Part shown: positions 50,108-57,831 of the stretch, in pieces
Numbering within the stretch: the stretch's first letter is position 1
Layout of the letters: the number at the start of each line of letters is the position of its first letter
NCBI GenBank assembly: GCA_963775315.1
Contig: CAVZIN010000003.1
Location: forward strand, 1 to 64,000
From: CAWGHZ01 sp963775315
Lineage (GTDB): Bacteria > Pseudomonadota > Alphaproteobacteria > MPNO01 > DASWLB01
DNA: 64,000 nt
Reading direction: 5' to 3'
The notes under the pieces: model-generated
Seen by the model: only the letters and a program-made list of their open reading frames with translations
What the model was told of the DNA's origin: nothing
Database searches by the model: none
Translations under genes and position numbers: made by a program

Positions 50108-51075
50108 TTGACTGCCTCCGGCGCGCCGGCTTGGTGCCAGCTGTTCCAGTCCTTGAACATCTCGGGCGGCCTGCGGATCAGCACCCGTCGCCCTTGCCGC
50201 GTGTACGTCTCGGCGGCCTTCTCTGCGGCGGCCCGCCCTGGCGCGTCGGTATCGCTGAACAGGTGCACCTCGCGCACCGCGTCGGGCAGGAGGACACTGT
50301 GCAGCCGCGTCCCGGCTACGGCCCAGCACGGCACCTCAGCGAGCTGCATCGCGGAAAGGGCGTCCTCGACACCTTCGGCGAGCCCGAAAATTTCGCCAGC
50401 GGGCGCAAGGCGAACCGCGCCTCCGTGGAAGCAGCCCAGCGATTTTTTGGGTGTGGTGACCTGCGCCTTGCCGGCGCCGCGCGGGTTTATGTAGATGCGC
50501 TGGATTGCGACGATTCGCCGGTCGGGCGCCTGTATCGCCGCGACCAAGCAGGGCAGCACCATCGGCGAGATGGCGCCCCCGTCGAAGTAGTCGAGGGCAG
50601 GCGCGAAGCGCAGGCTTGGCGGCAACGGTATGGCGATGGCGCGACCGCGCAGGTACGCCTCGGCGAGCGTGCCCCCTATCGGCCGCGCTGCCTTCCAGAT
50701 CGCCAGGGCGCCTGCGTCCCGGCCGGTAGGAGCAGGAGCAGGACGTGGTGCACGGGGAGCCGGCGCTATCGCATGGCGGTCGAGCCCGAGCCATTCCACC
50801 GACCATGTGATCGCCTCGGCCATCGTGCATCCGCGCACGGCGCGCACCAGGTCGAGCGCGTCACCACCTTCATCCGGCGCTCGATCGAGCCACAGGCCCC
50901 GGCGGTCGCCCACGAGTACGACACCGAGACTGCGGCCCGCCTCCCCCCCGATCGAACCGACACGCCATTCCCGCCCTACCCGCAAGCCAGCGGGCAGCAG
51001 TTCGCGGCATAGTTCCTCGATCCGCTCGGCGAGCTGGTCCGCGATCTCGTGGGCGGGGATGCGGTCGGCAGTCAT
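50092..51075 (-). CDS. Toprim domain primase-like protein
   Basis: A 327-aa protein with an N-terminal DNA-binding part (WLDRAPDEGGDALDLVRAVRG, as in primase-like virus and phage proteins) and a C-terminal Toprim domain. The Toprim catalytic glutamate is in GLAEGVEDALSAMQ and the DxD-type motif in HLFSDTDAPGRAAAEKAA. I see no complete CHC2 zinc finger. Together with the downstream RepA-like ATPase it would form a primase-helicase pair. It overlaps genes on both sides. Confidence 0.82.
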   Translation of the reverse strand: MTADRIPAHEIADQLAERIEELCRELLPAGLRVGREWRVGSIGGEAGRSLGVVLVGDRRGLWLDRAPDEGGDALDLVRAVRGCTMAEAITWSVEWLGLDRHAIAPAPRAPRPAPAPTGRDAGALAIWKAARPIGGTLAEAYLRGRAIAIPLPPSLRFAPALDYFDGGAISPMVLPCLVAAIQAPDRRIVAIQRIYINPRGAGKAQVTTPKKSLGCFHGGAVRLAPAGEIFGLAEGVEDALSAMQLAEVPCWAVAGTRLHSVLLPDAVREVHLFSDTDAPGRAAAEKAAETYTRQGRRVLIRRPPEMFKDWNSWHQAGAPEAVKCGMI

Positions 51076-51368
51076 GTGGTCAGCCGATAAGGTGAAAAAC
51101 TGGGCCAGAGGTCGCCGCCGACGGCGCGGACCATCTCGGACGATAGGCGCGAATACCGCACCAGCAGGGCTGGGTCGACGTCGAGCTCGATCAGCAGCTC
51201 GGCGAGGGCGCGCGGGCCAAGGTTGTGGATTCGCTCGACCGCGTCGCGGAAGGTCGGCTCGTCGATCCGTCGCCTGTGCGTTGCGGGCGGTGGCGCTGGG
51301 GAGCGAGGATGGTGCCGTCCAACCGATCCTGCCGATGCAGCGCGCCCCCCGCCGGGGCGCGTTCGCAT
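51072..51368 (-). CDS. 98-aa element protein, unknown function
   Basis: The second half, TFRDAVERIHNLGPRALAEL then LIELDVDPALLVRYSRL, looks conserved and helical. The N-terminal 35 residues are low-complexity and may not be translated, although ATG 51368 directly abuts the AlpA-like stop. It overlaps the primase start by 4 bp. Its position between the regulator and primase suggests a replication or regulatory role. Confidence 0.55.
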   Translation of the reverse strand: MRTRPGGGRAASAGSVGRHHPRSPAPPPATHRRRIDEPTFRDAVERIHNLGPRALAELLIELDVDPALLVRYSRLSSEMVRAVGGDLWPSFSPYRLTT

Positions 51369-51593
51369 CTACGCCGCCGCCGGCTCAGTGACGCGCTCGC
51401 GATTGGCGAGCCGTTCGGCGACCCACCCGCGAACTTCACGTTCGGACCACGCCACCGCGCGCCCATCGGGGTCGATCACGACACGTTTGGGAAAGCGGCC
51501 GGCGTCCTCCAGCCGGCGGAGCTGACGCTCGGTCAGCCCGCAGATAGATTCCAGCTCGCGCTTGCGGATTAGGCGGTCTGCGATTTCAGTCAT
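51369..51593 (-). CDS. AlpA-like excisionase/transcription regulator
   Basis: A 74-aa winged-helix protein of the AlpA/excisionase type: LIRKRELESICGLTERQLRR, then LEDAGRFPKRVVIDPDGRAV, then AWSEREVRGWVAERLA. Such proteins activate integrase or replication genes and direct excision in phage satellites and prophages. It is the first gene of the replication block, as in many phage-inducible islands. Confidence 0.85.
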   Translation of the reverse strand: MTEIADRLIRKRELESICGLTERQLRRLEDAGRFPKRVVIDPDGRAVAWSEREVRGWVAERLANRERVTEPAAA

Positions 51594-51662
51594 TTCAGCA
51601 CCTGTCTCGCCTTGACGTGATGCCGAAATATTCGCGTAGGGGGCGCGGGGCCTATCCCCCTG

Positions 51663-52235
51663 TTACCCCCGCATCGGGTGCTCGCCCTTGTAGGGCGGCG
51701 CGAGGTTCGTGCTTGGGCCGCTACCCGGCCCATCCGTGTCACGCAGCCGCCAAACGAGACGCTGATAGTCCTCGCGCGCGCGCCATTCCCTTACCTGGCG
51801 CTGATAGTCTGTCGTGGTGCCGAGCCGTGCGCCGATTTCGCGCGACAATGCCCGCGCGCTAAGGGTCGAAAGATGGTCGGCGAGGCAGGGGGTGGCGGCG
51901 TTCGGCACCGCAACGGGCCGGCTCGCCTCGATCCTCGCCGCGGCGTCGAAGGCGTTCTCGTCGCGCCGAATGCCGCCGTGATCTACGATATGCTCGCCCG
52001 GACGTCGCGCGTGGAAGGCGTCCCAACCGCCGAAAATCTCGGCGATCAGTTCGACCGCAGCTCCCGGCGCATCGAGCAGGCCGAGGATCGCGATTGCTTC
52101 TCGCTTCGCCGCCGCCAGACGCTCGCGCTTCTCCTCCATCACGGGACGCGGCTCGCGTGTCAGCGAGTCGAGCGAAGCCCTGGCCCGCCGCCGTGCGGCC
52201 CACCACGCGGGCGACTTTTCGGGCACGCGCCCCAT
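51663..52235 (-). CDS. 190-aa element protein, unknown function
   Basis: A charged helical protein with an N-terminal Arg-rich part (KSPAWWAARRRARASLDSLT) and a middle segment GAAVELIAEIFGGWDAFHAR. No family recognised. It lies 2 bp after the integrase stop and is therefore probably expressed together with it. Confidence 0.6.
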   Translation of the reverse strand: MGRVPEKSPAWWAARRRARASLDSLTREPRPVMEEKRERLAAAKREAIAILGLLDAPGAAVELIAEIFGGWDAFHARRPGEHIVDHGGIRRDENAFDAAARIEASRPVAVPNAATPCLADHLSTLSARALSREIGARLGTTTDYQRQVREWRAREDYQRLVWRLRDTDGPGSGPSTNLAPPYKGEHPMRG

Positions 52236-52237
52236 CG

Positions 52238-53488
52238 CTAAGCCTCGGCGCGCGCCGGCAGCGCCACCACGTTAGCTTCCTTCGGCGACGCCAGACGCTC
52301 GATGTAGCTGGCCCACGCCTTCAGCGCGCTTCGCTTCTCATCGGCGAAGTCGTGACGCAGATAGACGGCCGTCACGCCGAACGACCGGCCGGGCGAATGG
52401 TTGAGGATCGCCGAGACGACGTGCGGCGCGACGTGCAGCCGGGCGCATGTCGACGCCATCGACCGTCTCAAATCGTGAAGGTGCCAGTCCTCCACTTCGG
52501 CGCCCTCCATGTGATTGGCAAGCTTCGAGTCGATCGTGGCCTTGAGGTCGGAATAGGCTTTGACGTGCGTCGAGCCGTCTGTCGTGGTGAACACGAAATC
52601 GCCGCCCGTGAAGCGCGGCAGGGCGCGCAAGATCGCCACGACTTGATCGGACAGGGGCACGTCGTGCCGCCGGTCCGCCTTGGTCGCCTCGCGGGGCAAG
52701 GTCCATAAGGGCTCGTCACCATCGAGCCGCACGTCGCGCCAGCGCATCGCGGCAACCTCGCCTCTGCGCTGGCCGGTCAGCGCCAGCACGCGCAGATACG
52801 GCCCCCAGGGGAACGCCAGCTCGCCCGTCGCCTTCCAGAAGGCTACCAGCTCGGCGTCGGACAGCACACGGTCGCGGCTCACTTCCTTGGCAGGCTTTTT
52901 CACCCCGGCGGCAGGGTTCGCGCCGATGATGTCCTGCTCGGTGGCCCATGCGAAGAATTTGTGAACGGCGGATAGCGCCCGGTTCGCCGATGTTCCGCCC
53001 GAATCCTTTCCGATGCGGGCGAGGTATTCCAGCACGTCGCGCTTGCGAATTGTGCCGATTTCGCGCTTGTCCCACCCGGTCGATTTCAGCCGCCATTTCT
53101 GCTCGGCCCATGACCTGTTGCGAGGCTTCGCCCATTCGTCGATGAACCGCTCGCGCACCCTCTCGAACGTGTTGGGCTCAGGCTCGGGCTCGACGCGCGG
53201 GAATGCCTCGCGGCCGTTCTTGATGTTGGCGACGCCCTGCGGGGCCAGCCGTCGAGCCGCGCTCAACGTCGTGACGGGCGCGTTGCCGTCGCGCACCTCG
53301 GCCCATTTCTGGCGGCCGGTCGGGTCGCGGCTCATCACGTAGTAGCCGACATGCCCGGTCTCAGTCACCCGGACGCACAGGCCCGGCGTGCGCGCGTCGA
53401 AAGCGGTAATTCGCTTCTTCGCCTTCTTCGCCTTGGCGGGAAGGGCGTCGATCGCGGTGACGGTCAGGACGGTCGGTTTGCGGCTCAT
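52238..53488 (-). CDS. int: tyrosine recombinase (integrase)
   Basis: A 416-aa P4-type phage integrase. An N-terminal arm-binding domain (LCVRVTETGHVGYYVMSRDP) is followed by a core-binding domain (WAEQKWRLKSTGWDKREIGT). The catalytic domain reads LALTGQRRGEVAAMRW (Arg I), DWHLHDLRRSMAST (HxxR), SAILNHSPG (second His) and AVYLRHDF (nucleophile Tyr). All catalytic residues are present, so it may be active. It would recombine the 68-bp tRNA-Pro repeats. Its upstream region carries repeated sequences that could be arm sites. Confidence 0.95.
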   Translation of the reverse strand: MSRKPTVLTVTAIDALPAKAKKAKKRITAFDARTPGLCVRVTETGHVGYYVMSRDPTGRQKWAEVRDGNAPVTTLSAARRLAPQGVANIKNGREAFPRVEPEPEPNTFERVRERFIDEWAKPRNRSWAEQKWRLKSTGWDKREIGTIRKRDVLEYLARIGKDSGGTSANRALSAVHKFFAWATEQDIIGANPAAGVKKPAKEVSRDRVLSDAELVAFWKATGELAFPWGPYLRVLALTGQRRGEVAAMRWRDVRLDGDEPLWTLPREATKADRRHDVPLSDQVVAILRALPRFTGGDFVFTTTDGSTHVKAYSDLKATIDSKLANHMEGAEVEDWHLHDLRRSMASTCARLHVAPHVVSAILNHSPGRSFGVTAVYLRHDFADEKRSALKAWASYIERLASPKEANVVALPARAEA

Positions 53489-53502
53489 GGCGGCCCCTCG
53501 AC

Positions 53503-53636
53503 ATGTTAGCCGGGCGAGCTAGAACACAGCAGGGCTAACATTTAAGGCGGCCTCATATGTTAGCCCGTGTCCCGGCATGTCCCAAATATATGCCTAAACA
53601 TGGGCCTTTTCAAGCGAGCCTGTCTTGATATGTCCC
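53503..53636. repeat. Short repeats between int and the right att site
   Basis: ATGTTAGCC occurs at 53503-53511 and 53557-53565, with an inverted copy GGCTAACAT at 53533-53541. ATGTCCC occurs at 53577-53583 and 53630-53636, with GTGTCCC at 53567-53573. Two repeat families between the integrase gene and its attachment site are typical of integrase arm-type and excisionase or repressor binding sites. Confidence 0.6.
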
Positions 53637-53656
53637 GGTGCGTCATCCCTTCAAAT

Positions 53657-53724
53657 TTGACTGGGGGTCAAGGGGTCGCAGGTTCAAATCCTGTCGCTCC
53701 GACCAATTATTTCAAGGGGTTAGG
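53657..53724 (+). repeat. Right attachment-site repeat (tRNA-Pro 3' fragment)
   Basis: Exact 68-bp copy of 40581-40648, containing the last 49 nt of tRNA-Pro without the 5' half. It is the displaced original tRNA end. The sequence directly to the right completes a terminator hairpin. Confidence 0.93.
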
Positions 53725-53750
53725 TGTTTCGGCTTAACCCCTTGATCTTT
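53713..53750 (+). terminator. Ancestral tRNA-Pro terminator, displaced by the element
   Basis: CAAGGGGTTA (53713-53722) and TAACCCCTTG (53735-53744) form a perfect 10-bp stem followed by ATCTTT. The left arm lies inside the right 68-bp repeat and the right arm in chromosomal flank. This shows which side is the original downstream region of the tRNA gene. Confidence 0.8.
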
Positions 53751-53928
53751 CCCGGGTAGCGCTGCGGGTAGCAAAGTGCGAGGGCCCCCGATTTCGAGCC
53801 GTCGTAGGCAGGAAGCAGCCCGTAGCGCTCTGGGCAGGTTTAAATCGCGGGCAGGATTTGATCTTCACCGAACTTTCTTGTTTGGTTCCGACCACCCCGC
53901 GCGCGGTCTGTGGTCTTCTGGTCGCAAT
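53751..53928. other. Flank without a gene
   Basis: I see no coding region between the displaced tRNA terminator and the transposase remnant. Confidence 0.35.
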
Positions 53929-54078
53929 CCGTTGACTCCACCGGCCGACGCGAAGCTGCCGCACGCGGCGATCAAAGGGTCGAACCGCGTGGCGAAGAAG
54001 CATGCCGTCAAGCTGCGCCAAACCTACGAGCGCGTCGCCCGGCGCCCGGCGATGATGGCCGGGCGCTATGCCCGCCAC
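53929..54078 (+). pseudogene. IS5-family transposase remnant
   Basis: About 50 codons reading PPADAKLPHAAIKGSNRVAK, then VKLRQTYERVARRPAMMAGR. This resembles the inner DAKL...VKLRQSY.RVAK.A..MAGRYAH region of IS5-type transposases. It lacks both the N-terminus and the DDE catalytic parts. Its 3' boundary meets the truncated end of a PAP2-like gene on the other strand, suggesting that the element once inserted there. Confidence 0.5.
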
Positions 54079-54340
54079 TCGGCCGCGAAGCCGCCGCCGC
54101 AAATGCCGAATGACGACGTATGCAATGAAACCGTAAGCCGCGGCCGCACCGGCGGCATGGGCGCTCGGGAACGACGGGGAGCTTGCGCCCACTCCTGCGA
54201 TAAAGGCGAGCCGATGGCGATCCGCGAGATACCTCACCCCACAACGGAAAGTTCTGTGCCGATATGGGAGGTCCAGAGCGCGACAATGAGTGGCCGCCCG
54301 CCGCGAACCCAGAGCAGCACCGAGACAACCACCAAAGGCG
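54079..54340 (-). pseudogene. PAP2-family phosphatase remnant
   Basis: The minus strand encodes LVVVSVLLWVRGGRPLIVAL, then HIGTELSVVG. After a C4 run on the plus strand (54237-54240) the frame changes to VRYLADRH, followed by GVGASSPSFPSAHAAGAAAA and YGFIAYVVIRHLRR. The PSFPSAHAAG part is the PAP2 histidine motif. The N-terminus overlaps the end of the kinase gene and the C-terminus is lost at the transposase remnant. Clearly non-functional as it stands. Confidence 0.65.
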
Positions 54341-54343
54341 GCT

Positions 54344-55744
54344 TCAGGGCGGCGCTCGGCTTGCTTGACCAGACGGGGATACGAAGGTCGCCGCAGCGAA
54401 TGTGAGCGTGACCTTGAGGCCGGGCGCGTTGTCGGAAAGGTCGACCGCGATACCGTGGATCTCGGCCACCGCCGCGACCAAAGCGAGGCCGAGTCCGGCG
54501 CCAGCGGTCGAACGGCTCGGGTCGAGACGGTAGAAGCGTTGGAAGACCTTCTCGCGCGCCTCGGGTGGAATGCCGAGTCCCGAATCGGCGACGATGCCGA
54601 CCGGCCTGCCGGCGTCGCGACGCAGGCCGAGCTCGATGCTCGCGCCCGCCGGGGTGTGGCGGATCGCGTTCTCGACCAGGTTGGCAAGCATCTGGGTTAA
54701 AAGCTCGCGGTCGCCGAGGATGTCGATTCCCGGCTCGACATGGGCGGTGAGGGTCTGCCCGTAATCCTCTGCGACCGCCACATATGCCGCGGCGATCGAC
54801 TCGAACAGGTCCGAGAGGTCGACCGAGGAAAATGCCGCGCGCCGTGTCCCGGCTTCGATCTGCGCGATCCGCAACAGAGCGGCGAACGTCCCCAGGATCG
54901 AGTCGGTGTCGACGACCGCTTTGTCGATAGCTGTACGGTAGTCCTCCACGCTGCGGGCACGGCCTTGAATGTCCTCCAGCCGCTGGCGCAGTCGTGTAAG
55001 CGGGGTCCGGAGGTCATGAGCGATGTCGTTCGAGACCTGCCTGAGGCTCTCCATCAACGCTTGCACGCTGTCGAGCATCTGGTTGAGGTTGATGGCGAGG
55101 CTGTCGAGCTCGTCGCCGGTTCCTCGCGTTGGCACCCGATCGGATAGGCGCCCGTCGATGATGGCCCGCGTCGTCTGGTTCATCGCATCGATCCGGCGGA
55201 GGAAACCGAGGCTCAAGAGCCCGCCGCCGAGCGCGCCGAGGAGCAGCGTCGCACCGAGCGCCCATCCGAATGCCTGGACGATCGCCTCCTTCGCCTCGAT
55301 GATGCGGTGGAGGTCACCGCCCACCAGTAAATAGGCCCCGCCGGGCAGCGCCACGCCGAGCGCGAGCAGCCGATGATCCCCCTCGCTCAGCTTCCGCGGG
55401 CCCTCGGGCACGGGCAACGACCGCCAGCCCGGCACGGGCGGCAGCGCCGACATGTTTCCGGCACCCGGCCGCCCGCTGGCGTCGAGGAGCAGGTAGTAGT
55501 AGGGGGCGCGCGCACCGGACGAGATGCGCTGCTCGATCTCGCGAGCCATCTGGGCAACGTCCGGTGTCCCCTCGGTCAGCGCCGCGACCTCGTCGGTCAC
55601 CGAGGACACCACCTGCGCGCGGAGCGCATCATCGGTAATCCAATAAATCACGCCGAACAGCACCGCGACGGACAGCGCGAACAGGCCGACGTGGAGCAGC
55701 GCCAGCCGGAAACCCGTCGTGCGGAAGACCCTAATCGGGTGCAC
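54344..55744 (-). CDS. sensor histidine kinase
   Basis: A 466-aa membrane kinase. It has an N-terminal helix (LALLHVGLFALSVAVLFGVI), a periplasmic domain of about 110 aa, a second helix (AFGWALGATLLLGALGGGLL) and a HAMP domain. The HisKA segment is SNDIAHDLRTPLTRLRQ with the phospho-His. HATPase motifs are LLTQMLANLVENAIRHTP, DSGLGIPPEA and GAGLGLALVAAV. It overlaps the response regulator gene by 14 bp, so they form a cognate pair. It may sense an envelope or metal signal; the flanking COG4705-like gene is a likely target or partner. Confidence 0.9.
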   Translation of the reverse strand: MHPIRVFRTTGFRLALLHVGLFALSVAVLFGVIYWITDDALRAQVVSSVTDEVAALTEGTPDVAQMAREIEQRISSGARAPYYYLLLDASGRPGAGNMSALPPVPGWRSLPVPEGPRKLSEGDHRLLALGVALPGGAYLLVGGDLHRIIEAKEAIVQAFGWALGATLLLGALGGGLLSLGFLRRIDAMNQTTRAIIDGRLSDRVPTRGTGDELDSLAINLNQMLDSVQALMESLRQVSNDIAHDLRTPLTRLRQRLEDIQGRARSVEDYRTAIDKAVVDTDSILGTFAALLRIAQIEAGTRRAAFSSVDLSDLFESIAAAYVAVAEDYGQTLTAHVEPGIDILGDRELLTQMLANLVENAIRHTPAGASIELGLRRDAGRPVGIVADSGLGIPPEAREKVFQRFYRLDPSRSTAGAGLGLALVAAVAEIHGIAVDLSDNAPGLKVTLTFAAATFVSPSGQASRAPP

Positions 55745-56408
55745 GAATCGTGTAACCCGCGCCGCGCACGGTGCAGATCAGCTCGGCCCCAAAGCCGCGA
55801 TCGATCTTGCCGCGCAGCCGGCTGATATGGGGTTCCACCACGCTGGTCTGCGGGTCGAAATGAAAGTCCCAAACGTTCTCGAGGAGCATGGTGCGCGTGA
55901 CCACGCGGTCGGCGTTGCGCATGAGATATTCGAGCAGCTTGAACTCCTGCGGCTGCAGCTCGATGCGCTTGCCCGCACGGGTCACCGCGCGTTTGAGAAG
56001 ATCCATTTCGAGATCGGCGACGCGCAGCGTGGTCTCGACTACGGCTATCGGCGGGCGGCGCGCGAGTGCGTGCAATCGTGCCAGCATTTCGGCGAAGGCG
56101 AACGGCTTCACGAGGTAGTCGTCACCGCCGGCCTCGAGCCCCATCACTCGGTCGTCGATTCCGCCCAACGCGGTGAGGAACAACACCGGCGTCGTGATGC
56201 CGGCGCCGCGCAAGGTGCGGACGAGGCCAAGCCCGTCAAGGGCAGGCAGCATTCGATCAATCACCAGAACGTCGTAGTTCGCGCCCGCGGCGAGCAGCAG
56301 CCCGGCCTGGCCGTCGGACGCATGGTCGACCGTGTGGCCGTGCTGCTTCAGCCCGCCCGAGACGTAGGCGGCGGTCTCGGCGTCGTCCTCGACCAGCAAG
56401 ACCTTCAT
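55731..56408 (-). CDS. OmpR-family response regulator
   Basis: A 225-aa two-domain regulator. The receiver has acidic residues EDD near 7-9, the phospho-acceptor Asp in VLVIDRMLPALDG and the switch lysine in DDYLVKPFAF. The C-terminal winged helix contains ELQPQEFKLLEYLMRNADRV and TSVVEPHISRLRGKI. The start codon overlaps the stop of the upstream membrane-protein gene (ATGA) and the kinase follows, so all three are one operon. Confidence 0.93.
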   Translation of the reverse strand: MKVLLVEDDAETAAYVSGGLKQHGHTVDHASDGQAGLLLAAGANYDVLVIDRMLPALDGLGLVRTLRGAGITTPVLFLTALGGIDDRVMGLEAGGDDYLVKPFAFAEMLARLHALARRPPIAVVETTLRVADLEMDLLKRAVTRAGKRIELQPQEFKLLEYLMRNADRVVTRTMLLENVWDFHFDPQTSVVEPHISRLRGKIDRGFGAELICTVRGAGYTIRAPD

Positions 56409-57178
56409 CACGCCCCGTCGGCCGCCGCGCCCGGATGGGTTCCGGCACGCTGTGGGATCGCCAGGATGCAGCCCAGGATGCACGCCGCGATGACCGCCGA
56501 CGCGATCGGCCGGCTGAGCGCCATCCCTCCCTGGTCGAGCGGCTTGTCCAGAAAATCCCCGACAGTTGCGCCGAGGGGGCGGGTGAGGATGAAGGCCGCC
56601 CAGAACAGAAGAACGCGCGACACGTTGGTCCAGAAGTAGAGCGCGGCGACGACCGCGAGCCCGGCCGCGAACACCAGCGCGCCGCCCTCGTAGCCAAGGC
56701 CCGAGGTGTCCGCCATCCAGTCGCCGAGCGCCGTCCCCAGCGTCTGCGAGACGGTGATCGTCGCCCAATAGAAGGCCTCCACCTTGGGGGTGGAGACGGT
56801 GGCGACCGACACCGTGCCCTGGGACCAGTACCAGAGCCCCAGCACCGCCAGCAGGGAGGCGAGAAGCAGGCTGGAGCCGCCGGTATAGCCGATGCCGAGC
56901 GAGCGGTCGGCGAAGTCGGCGAGCGTGGTGCCGGCCGTGGTCGACGCGACGATGGTCGCCCAGTAGAGGAACGGGCGGAACCGCGCCGCGCGGATCTGCA
57001 GCCCGACGAGGGCCGCGAGCGCCGCGAGGAAGATCGCCGTGCCGGCGAGATAGCCGAAGTCCCAGGTCATGGTCACGGTGTCGCCACCGGTCTCGCCCAG
57101 CGTGGTTGCCAGGATCTTGATGATCCAGAAGCCGAGCGTGACCGCCGGCACCTTGCTCATGGTCGCTTGATCGCTCAC
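56408..57178 (-). CDS. COG4705-like repeat membrane protein
   Basis: A 256-aa membrane protein built of four related units. Each contains a helix and a loop of the type TxxxTxGxxxGDxxxxxxGxGYxGG: LATTLGETGGDTVTM, STTAGTTLADFADRS, SQTLGTALGDWMADTSG and TRPLGATVGDFLDKPL. Such repeats suggest a pore or binding site formed by internal symmetry. I know it only as a conserved membrane-anchored protein. It is translationally coupled to the response regulator. Confidence 0.78.
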   Translation of the reverse strand: MSDQATMSKVPAVTLGFWIIKILATTLGETGGDTVTMTWDFGYLAGTAIFLAALAALVGLQIRAARFRPFLYWATIVASTTAGTTLADFADRSLGIGYTGGSSLLLASLLAVLGLWYWSQGTVSVATVSTPKVEAFYWATITVSQTLGTALGDWMADTSGLGYEGGALVFAAGLAVVAALYFWTNVSRVLLFWAAFILTRPLGATVGDFLDKPLDQGGMALSRPIASAVIAACILGCILAIPQRAGTHPGAAADGA

Positions 57179-57275
57179 GGCACCGCCTTTTCGTCGGTTT
57201 CACATTGCCCCAAGGTTACCGACCGGTCGAGACGGGCGGCGCGCGCCGCCCCGCCCCGCCGGAAGGATCGGCCGG

Positions 57276-57608
57276 TCAGTCGGCGTCCGGTCCCTCGATG
57301 CTGTTCTCCAGCACCTTGCCGGTCTTCGCGTCGACGCCGACCTCATGGGTCGCCTTGCCCCGGCGGACGTCGAAGGAGTAACGCAGGCCGCTGCCGCCCC
57401 GCTCCTTCTCGAGTTCCTGGTCGGTGATGTGGCCCTTGACCGCTTTGGTCGCGATGGTGCGCGCCTGGTCGAGGCTGATCTTGGCCTCGTTCGCATATTT
57501 CTCGCCGGTATAATGGCCAGATGTCCCGGCCGCGGCCAGCGCGGCACCTGCGGCCCCGTAGGCGACGGCAAGGGCCATTGCGGCCGCTGTGAATTTGGCT
57601 CGTTTCAT
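57276..57608 (-). CDS. exported PepSY domain protein
   Basis: A 110-aa exported protein with a signal peptide (FTAAAMALAVAYGAAGAALA) and a single PepSY domain: ISLDQARTIATKAVKGHITD, then LRYSFDVRRGKATHEVGVDA, then GKVLENSIEG. PepSY domains often inhibit proteases or sense the envelope and are commonly controlled by nearby two-component systems. ATG 57608 is taken as the start, as it opens the signal peptide. Confidence 0.85.
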   Translation of the reverse strand: MKRAKFTAAAMALAVAYGAAGAALAAAGTSGHYTGEKYANEAKISLDQARTIATKAVKGHITDQELEKERGGSGLRYSFDVRRGKATHEVGVDAKTGKVLENSIEGPDAD

Positions 57609-57831
57609 CGTTTCGGTCTCCGCTGTTGCCTGAACGGCCCGCCCGGTGCGGGCTCCGGTCACGCATATTTGGGAAGTGCGGGTTGCCGGCTGCTTGGCTG
57701 GACCTTACGGATTGGTAAGTTGAGCACTGGCCGCGTGCGGAGAATACTCGCCGCACGCGCTCTTGCCGCGCCCCGCCAGGCAGTTGGCGGACGGCGCTTC
57801 CTGACCCCGGCAGACACGGAAGGACAAGTTC

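Noticed and set aside
54001..54340. Continuous plus-strand frame from the IS5 remnant through the PAP2 region
   Set aside because: Only the first 50 codons resemble a transposase. The rest is antisense to the PAP2 motif PSFPSAHAAG.
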